Positions 58,989-64,000 of a stretch of DNA of 64,000 bases are shown piece by piece (the first letter of the stretch is position 1; every line of letters begins with the position of its first letter). A model generated the notes under the pieces. The model worked only from the letters and a program-made list of their open reading frames with translations. It was not told where the DNA came from and made no database searches. This stretch comes from Diphasiastrum complanatum. Its lineage: Eukaryota; Streptophyta; Lycopodiopsida; Lycopodiales; Lycopodiaceae. The stretch spans positions 28,915,410 to 28,979,409 of the forward strand of contig CM055107.1 in assembly GCA_029204225.1 (NCBI GenBank), written 5' to 3'. The translations under genes were made by a program, and so were the position numbers.

Positions 58989-60926
58989 CTATTTGCATAG
59001 AGGAAGTGGGGTTCCACAAAGAGCCTCGTTTGCAAGATAGGCAGAAGCAGGAAATTTTGTGAAAGGAGATCCTTGAGGAACTTCGCCACCCAGATTATTG
59101 TAAGAAACATTGAAGAAAGAGAGCTGTGTCAGACTCAGAAATTCCTGAGGGATGCTGCCTGACAGCTTGTTGATGGACAGATCAAGCGCTGTCAGAGACT
59201 TGAGGTCCCCCAGAGACTTTGGAATGGATCCGGAGATCTGGTTCGACTTAAGAACCAAGCTCGTGAGGCCGGTGATATTACCTATTGAGGGCGGTACTGA
59301 TCCAGACAGCGCGTTGTAAGATAAGTCGAATACTCGCAAATTGCTGAGGGCACTGATAGATGATGGAATCGACCCACTAAGATTGTTATTAGACAAGAGT
59401 AATGTCCCGACTTTGCGTCCTTGATCAGTGTCAAATTGAGATGGAAGGTGCCCAGTGAATTCATTGTCTGAAAGATCAATGTATAGATCAGTAGAGAAGT
59501 AGCTGCTAGAAAAGATAGGAGATATGGATCCGTAAAGCTGATTGGAATGCAGGTCTATGCTCTCCAGGACTTTGAGTTGGCTTATGAGACCCGATGACAA
59601 GTTGGAGGTGAATAAGTTGCTAGAGAGGTTTAGAGAGAAAAGATTGGTCATTTTGGCGAAGTAGCTGGCCGGAATGGGTCCAGTGAGATTGTTGGACGAG
59701 AGGTCTAAGAGTCCAAAGTTGGTGGAAGTAAGTGATGCTGGAAGAGGACCAACAAGTCCGCATGAGGCAAGGCTGAGAAGACCGTTCGTAGGAAATTGCG
59801 ATATCCAGGACGGGATGGTTCCTAGCTTGAATTTGTTGAAGGAAAGATCAAGTTCATTCAATTCTGAGTTCTGGGACACAAGTTGAGGAACAGAACCACT
59901 CAGCTCGTTTTCCCGAAGACGTAATGCTGAAAGACCAGTTAATTTTGCAAGTGAGACAGGAATGCTGCCGAAGAGTCGATTGCCGGACAAATCTATGATT
60001 GTTGCCTTGTTCAGATTGCCCCAGGTGGATGGGATGACGCCGGTAAACTTGTTGTGCTGTAGTTGGATCCGTTGCAGGCTTACAGCATTGCCAAGTGAGG
60101 CTGGAAGATTACCGCTCAGCTCGTTGTCATAGAGGTTCATATACTGCAGAGAAGGCAGCGTGCTGAAGGAGGCAGGAATGATGCCCGTGAGCTGGTTGCT
60201 GAAGAGGTTAAGAGTGCTAAGGTTGGACAACGCTCCCAGCGATGCTGGAATCTTTCCTGAGATATTGTTAACGGAAAGGTCAAGAATGACGAGGCTGGAA
60301 AGATTTCCGAAAGTAGAAGGGATCACCCCATTCAATGCATTTGTCTCCAGAACCAGCTCCTGTAAACTGGATAGGGAGCCCAAAGATGGTGGGATTGATC
60401 CCGTGAGCTGATTCTTGCTGAGATACACCTGCTTCAGTTTAGTAGCTTGCCCCAGAGTAGGAGGGATACTTCCGATTAGCTTATTACCGTCGAGAAAGAG
60501 GCGAGTCAAGTGAGAAAGCAGACCGAGTGAGAATGGAACTGTTCCGATAAGGTCTTCCAGACCTTCCAGGATGAGCTCTTGGAGAAATGTGATGCTCCCC
60601 AGGGATTCCGAGATGGTGCCAGACATGGTGGTGGTGACAATGGAGTCTGGAGTGGAGTAGAGTCCCGGCAATGAGAGCGAAATGACGCGGCCAGACTGTT
60701 GATCGCATGTTACACCATCCCAGGAGCAGCAGTTCATCCCCTTCCATGTAGCAAGACGCCCAGATGGATCATCGGTGATGTCAATTTTGAAGCCCAACAA
60801 AGCGTTCCTGTCATTGGTATTGCACGATGCCTCTTGCCCATTCGCTCTACTAGTTAAAACAGCCACAAAAAGGCACTGAATAACCAAGGAAAGCCAAAAA
60901 AGCTTGTTTCTGCACCCCTGCCTCAT
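58989..60926 (-). CDS. Secreted LRR protein, DRT100/PGIP-like (copy 2)
   Basis: 645 residues, single exon. MRQGCRNKLFWLSLVIQC opens a signal peptide that probably ends before QEASCNTND. The LRRNT cap, about 21 LRRs and the terminal LCGTPLPLCK match copy 1 repeat for repeat. It has two extra residues, in LPASLTSTNFG and IPASYFAKM. Differences concentrate in the later repeats and in the signal peptide, while the first dozen repeats are nearly identical. It lacks kinase, transmembrane or GPI-type segments, so it should be free in the apoplast. Both paralogs are open throughout, so both may be functional. The family's typical role is protein or polysaccharide recognition in the wall; which ligand is unknown. 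Confidence 0.93.
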   Translation of the reverse strand: MRQGCRNKLFWLSLVIQCLFVAVLTSRANGQEASCNTNDRNALLGFKIDITDDPSGRLATWKGMNCCSWDGVTCDQQSGRVISLSLPGLYSTPDSIVTTTMSGTISESLGSITFLQELILEGLEDLIGTVPFSLGLLSHLTRLFLDGNKLIGSIPPTLGQATKLKQVYLSKNQLTGSIPPSLGSLSSLQELVLETNALNGVIPSTFGNLSSLVILDLSVNNISGKIPASLGALSNLSTLNLFSNQLTGIIPASFSTLPSLQYMNLYDNELSGNLPASLGNAVSLQRIQLQHNKFTGVIPSTWGNLNKATIIDLSGNRLFGSIPVSLAKLTGLSALRLRENELSGSVPQLVSQNSELNELDLSFNKFKLGTIPSWISQFPTNGLLSLASCGLVGPLPASLTSTNFGLLDLSSNNLTGPIPASYFAKMTNLFSLNLSSNLFTSNLSSGLISQLKVLESIDLHSNQLYGSISPIFSSSYFSTDLYIDLSDNEFTGHLPSQFDTDQGRKVGTLLLSNNNLSGSIPSSISALSNLRVFDLSYNALSGSVPPSIGNITGLTSLVLKSNQISGSIPKSLGDLKSLTALDLSINKLSGSIPQEFLSLTQLSFFNVSYNNLGGEVPQGSPFTKFPASAYLANEALCGTPLPLCK

Positions 60927-61167
60927 AGCTTTTGGCTTGCCTTCCCGTGGAAGCTCTGATCGAAGAAAATCAATTGATGATTCTGTGAACTCCTGACTGG
61001 CTAGCCAGTGAGTGAGTCAGTGTTTCTAGTGGAATTGAGCTGCAAGCAATCAAACTGTTGCTTTCTCGACTTACTAAACCTAAAGCTCGACGAATTATTG
61101 AACGAATTTTGATTTATGACGAAGAAAGCTGCTTGTGGATGGAAGATAGTAAGTGTAACCACTACAT

Positions 61168-61175
61168 TTATATAC
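61168..61175 (-). promoter_or_regulatory. TATA box of LRR gene copy 2
   Basis: The minus strand reads CGTATATAAATG about 245 bases before the ATG at 60926, aligned with the TATA box of copy 1. Confidence 0.7.
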
Positions 61176-61400
61176 GAATTTGTAGATAGGCGGTGGGCGG
61201 TGGGGCAGGCTAGTGATCAAGACAGAGTCAAAGGTAAAACTTTGGGATGACGTTGCAGACTGATGAGTTGATCCCGAGTTGCACACCCTGGCCTGCAGTC
61301 TTTCAATAGGCAGTGATCACTGATAGCACTAAGAATTGTTACTGACACAAGTTGAGCTGTAACCCATTACCATTTGGATAGATTTAACAAGAATGAATTA

Positions 61401-61624
61401 TACGAGTCAAAAAATAAACTTCAAAGACACAGTCTGCTATGGATTGAGTCAGCGAGCCGACACAGTCTGCAATGGATTATGAGTCAGCGAGCCGACACAA
61501 GCTGCGGACTTTATACGAGTCAAAAATAAACTTCAAAGACACAGTCTGCCATGGATTGAGTCAGCGAGCCGAGACAGTCTGCTATGGATTATGAGTCAGC
61601 GAGCCGACACAAGCTGCGGACTCT
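61401..61624. repeat. Tandem duplication in promoter of LRR gene copy 2
   Basis: Two units of about 113 bases: 61401-61513 and 61514-61624. Each starts TACGAGTCAAAA and ends GACACAAGCTGCGGACT. Inside each unit a shorter piece is doubled (CAGTCTGC.ATGGATT, then GAGTCAGCGAGCCGA), so GAGTCAGCGAGCCGA appears four times, once with a final change. The copy 1 promoter has one corresponding unit (ATGGATTATGACTCA, GCCGACACAAGCTGC). GAGTCA resembles GCN4/bZIP-type sites; that reading is an inference. Confidence 0.8.
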
Positions 61625-61739
61625 GGGTTGCTTATTCAATTATGCGACTTTGTATGTAACAGAAGGCGGGCAGAAATTCACGAGAAGAAGCAAGAGAAGA
61701 AAGGAAAGCACTGGAAGAATAAGAAGAAGGAGAAAGTAG

Positions 61740-64000
61740 TCCCGAAGTTAGGGCCAGGCTCCAGCCACCCATACATGTACAAGGGACTAGATGAGTGCTC
61801 ATGAATAAAAAAGGGACATTCTTAATTGCCTTTGTTCAATCTACAAATATTACATTCTCTTCAACCCAAATGCATTCCTATTCTCCTTGTTTCCATCTAC
61901 AAATGTTGCAATCTGTTTTCACCAAAATTCCAACATGGAGAGGTGCAATATTGGCTCGCGAAAAATCATGAAGGGATTTGTGGCTCATGTATTTTTGCAT
62001 GCCTCCACTCCAAGTGCCCAGCCTAGTACCTCGGCCCTCCACTACTGCAGTCACCAGTGCCGATTCGCAAGAATTTATGAGAAATCATCAGGATTGCGGC
62101 GCCTTAACTACTTCAACTGAGCGTGAGCAGTGCTGAGAGTTTAGAAATCGTGCATCCATTCCTTTCTTCCAACTTCCAAGGCTACAGTTACTGCCACTGC
62201 CAAGTGGCCAGTGCCAGCAGGCCTAGGCCCAGGCCCTAGGGTCATGACATGTGGCATTTAAGGAAAGCCCACAGAATAAAAAAGAATTACAAAAGTTTTT
62301 TAAGAAGGTTAAAAACTTATAAGTATTTTTTTAATAGGTAAAAAAAGTAATACCAATTTTTATGACCAGCCTTTAAAAACCTACAACTACTCAATTCAAT
62401 AGGTGAATATGTAGTTTCAAAAATGAGCTCAAAAGGGTTTGTAGGTTTTTCGTGAGCACTAGAGAGGTGACCGTGAGCATAAACTTTTATCCCTCCACCC
62501 CTTAAGAGACAGTTGACTATATCGCTCAACATGGTCAAGTTGGGTGTCCACACCCTCCTCATCCCACTATGCGAGGCCATTCTAGAAATACTAGTTCTAG
62601 TCCCTTTGGAAAGCCTAGGACCCCATATTGTTGGCTACTGGCAATTATTTTCTAGCATTTTAATTCTTAAATCCATCAAAACCACATATATATATTTTTA
62701 AGGTTCAATTTATATTGAAAAGAAACGATGTAGATTTGTTTTGTTGTATGTTGCATCTAAGATCAATTCCTAATCTTCTACTTGATCATTACTCTATGTT
62801 GTTGTCATTGGCATGCCCATTAAACAATTAACATGTTAACCATAAGTTATAAACAAATATATACTTGGAAGCTCTAGGTACAAGCCTCAAGTTAATTACT
62901 CAACACGATGACATTTGTTTTGGGACTTTGACCTAAAAAAGAGTAACCTTTTTTGGTATTTTTTAGTGGCCCTAGTTTTAGGCCAAAATCATGGTTTTTT
63001 CTTTAGGGATTTCCTAAATTATCTATTAAAAAAATGCCAAAAATGCATATTTTTAATAAAGCACAACAAGTTTTTTTTTGCAAACTTCATAAAACCATCT
63101 AGATAACATTTCAAGGCAACATATGATTTTTGAAACTCCAAATTCTATCAAAATACAAAACGACTTAAATTATATTTATGTATTCCTTTTTTTAAAGTAC
63201 ATTTTCTAATGAATTTTTACTGATGCCTCTCAATTCAAAACTTGACATATCCTAAACACTCGTTTTCAGTTGATGAAGTCGAAGACCCATTTTTTTCATC
63301 AGAATCAACTGACATATCTTCCTCATAATCAACATCCAATGTTGACAAGGAACCTTGTAAGTCAACTCTTCTCTGTTGTTGACGAGTTGAAGGTGATGAT
63401 TATTTCATTAATCTGATTCGTTCTTTCAATATGGATATAGTTGGCTTTCCTAGATGATTGGTCATTTTTAACTCAAAATTAGATGCCAAAACATCTTCAT
63501 CCTGTAAATTTAAGTCGTCAACTCTTGGTTGATTTTTTGACAATCACTTTCTCTTGCCCTTCGGATCTAGTTGCAACATTTCAAATTCATACTAGCTCAA
63601 AAAAATTGACGTTGAAGTGGTGCTCAACCAATGGACATGTAATACTTTTGTTTGAGTACTTTAACAATCCAAAATGGACGTTCATCTCTATTTTATGAAG
63701 CTAGAAGTGCAACAAGACTTCCAATTTGAATTTCATTCAGATCATCACACCACTTCATTTTTGCAACTTTTGCAGTTTGCCTATTCCCACATATCACAAG
63801 TTTTCAATTTACAAAAAATTATCTGTAAACCACTCCAAATTAGTTGTGAATTATCAAATTGCTCTTATGTTTTAATTTTGAATTATATTTTTATCTCACT
63901 AAGGTAAATATTCAAATTCATTTATTTTAATTTATTTTTTTAGTTTTTAGTTTTTCAGATTTTTATTTGATTTTTTTTTAATCTTTAAAAAAAATTTAAT
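61740..64000. other. Intergenic, no gene
   Basis: AT-rich sequence with only short unsupported frames. GCCTAGGCCCAGGCCCTAGG at about 62221 is a small palindromic GC patch. T-rich tracts dominate after 62900. Confidence 0.4.

Noticed and set aside
1-64000. CRISPR arrays, bacterial operons, rRNA genes or organelle genes
   Set aside because: No such repeats or genes are visible; the content is nuclear plant-type throughout.

Overview
The window looks like TE-rich nuclear DNA from a land plant. It is AT-rich, carries plant-type extracellular leucine-rich-repeat (LRR) genes, plant Ty1/copia primer-binding sites (TGGTATCAGAGC, initiator-Met tRNA type), a Ty3/gypsy-type gag and many microsatellites. 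Nothing in it is bacterial or organellar. I cannot name the species; the sequence does not distinguish a fern or other seed-free plant from a seed plant.

Only two genes are clearly intact. They are a pair of intronless minus-strand LRR protein genes (32152-34083 and 58989-60926, 643 and 645 aa), about 27 kb apart in the same orientation. The duplication includes their TATA boxes, 5' leaders, promoters and some 3' flank. They encode secreted DRT100/PGIP-like LRR proteins with a signal peptide, an LRRNT cap, about 21 LRRs and a C-terminal Cys cap, and no membrane segment or kinase. A third, less certain gene is the first exon of an unidentified protein on the minus strand (2547-3023). It lies in a GC-rich island and ends at a consensus 5' splice site.

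The rest is mostly broken retroelements. 0-10 kb: a copia pol fragment, an LTR element lacking gag/pol, then a copia pol (minus) placed head-to-head with a copia gag (plus). 11-16 kb: two more decayed minus-strand copia pieces with a possible diverged LTR. 16-23 kb: non-coding repeats, microsatellites, and two segmental duplications. 22.8-27.8 kb: a second head-to-head copia pair that ends in a 958-bp LTR rich in TTCGCGAA palindromes. 28-32 kb: dispersed repeat copies, a protease fragment and a tRNA-derived SINE head. 35-41 kb: a long foldback and a copia LTR/gag start. 42-46 kb: a gypsy-type gag reading region with zinc knuckles and an extra unrecognised C-terminal module, but no protease, reverse transcriptase or integrase. 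46-52 kb: a hairpin, a copia tail with its LTR, and another copia pol cut by half of a terminal-inverted-repeat element. 53-54.5 kb: an unidentified, apparently intron-containing coding remnant. 56.7-57.0 kb: a complete copy of the inverted-repeat element.

The best candidates for something undescribed are the gag-only gypsy region with its extra module, the unknown coding remnant at 53-54.5 kb, the foldbacks at 36.0 and 46.3 kb, and the TTCGCGAA-rich LTR. All alignments here were made by eye; no percentage identities were computed.
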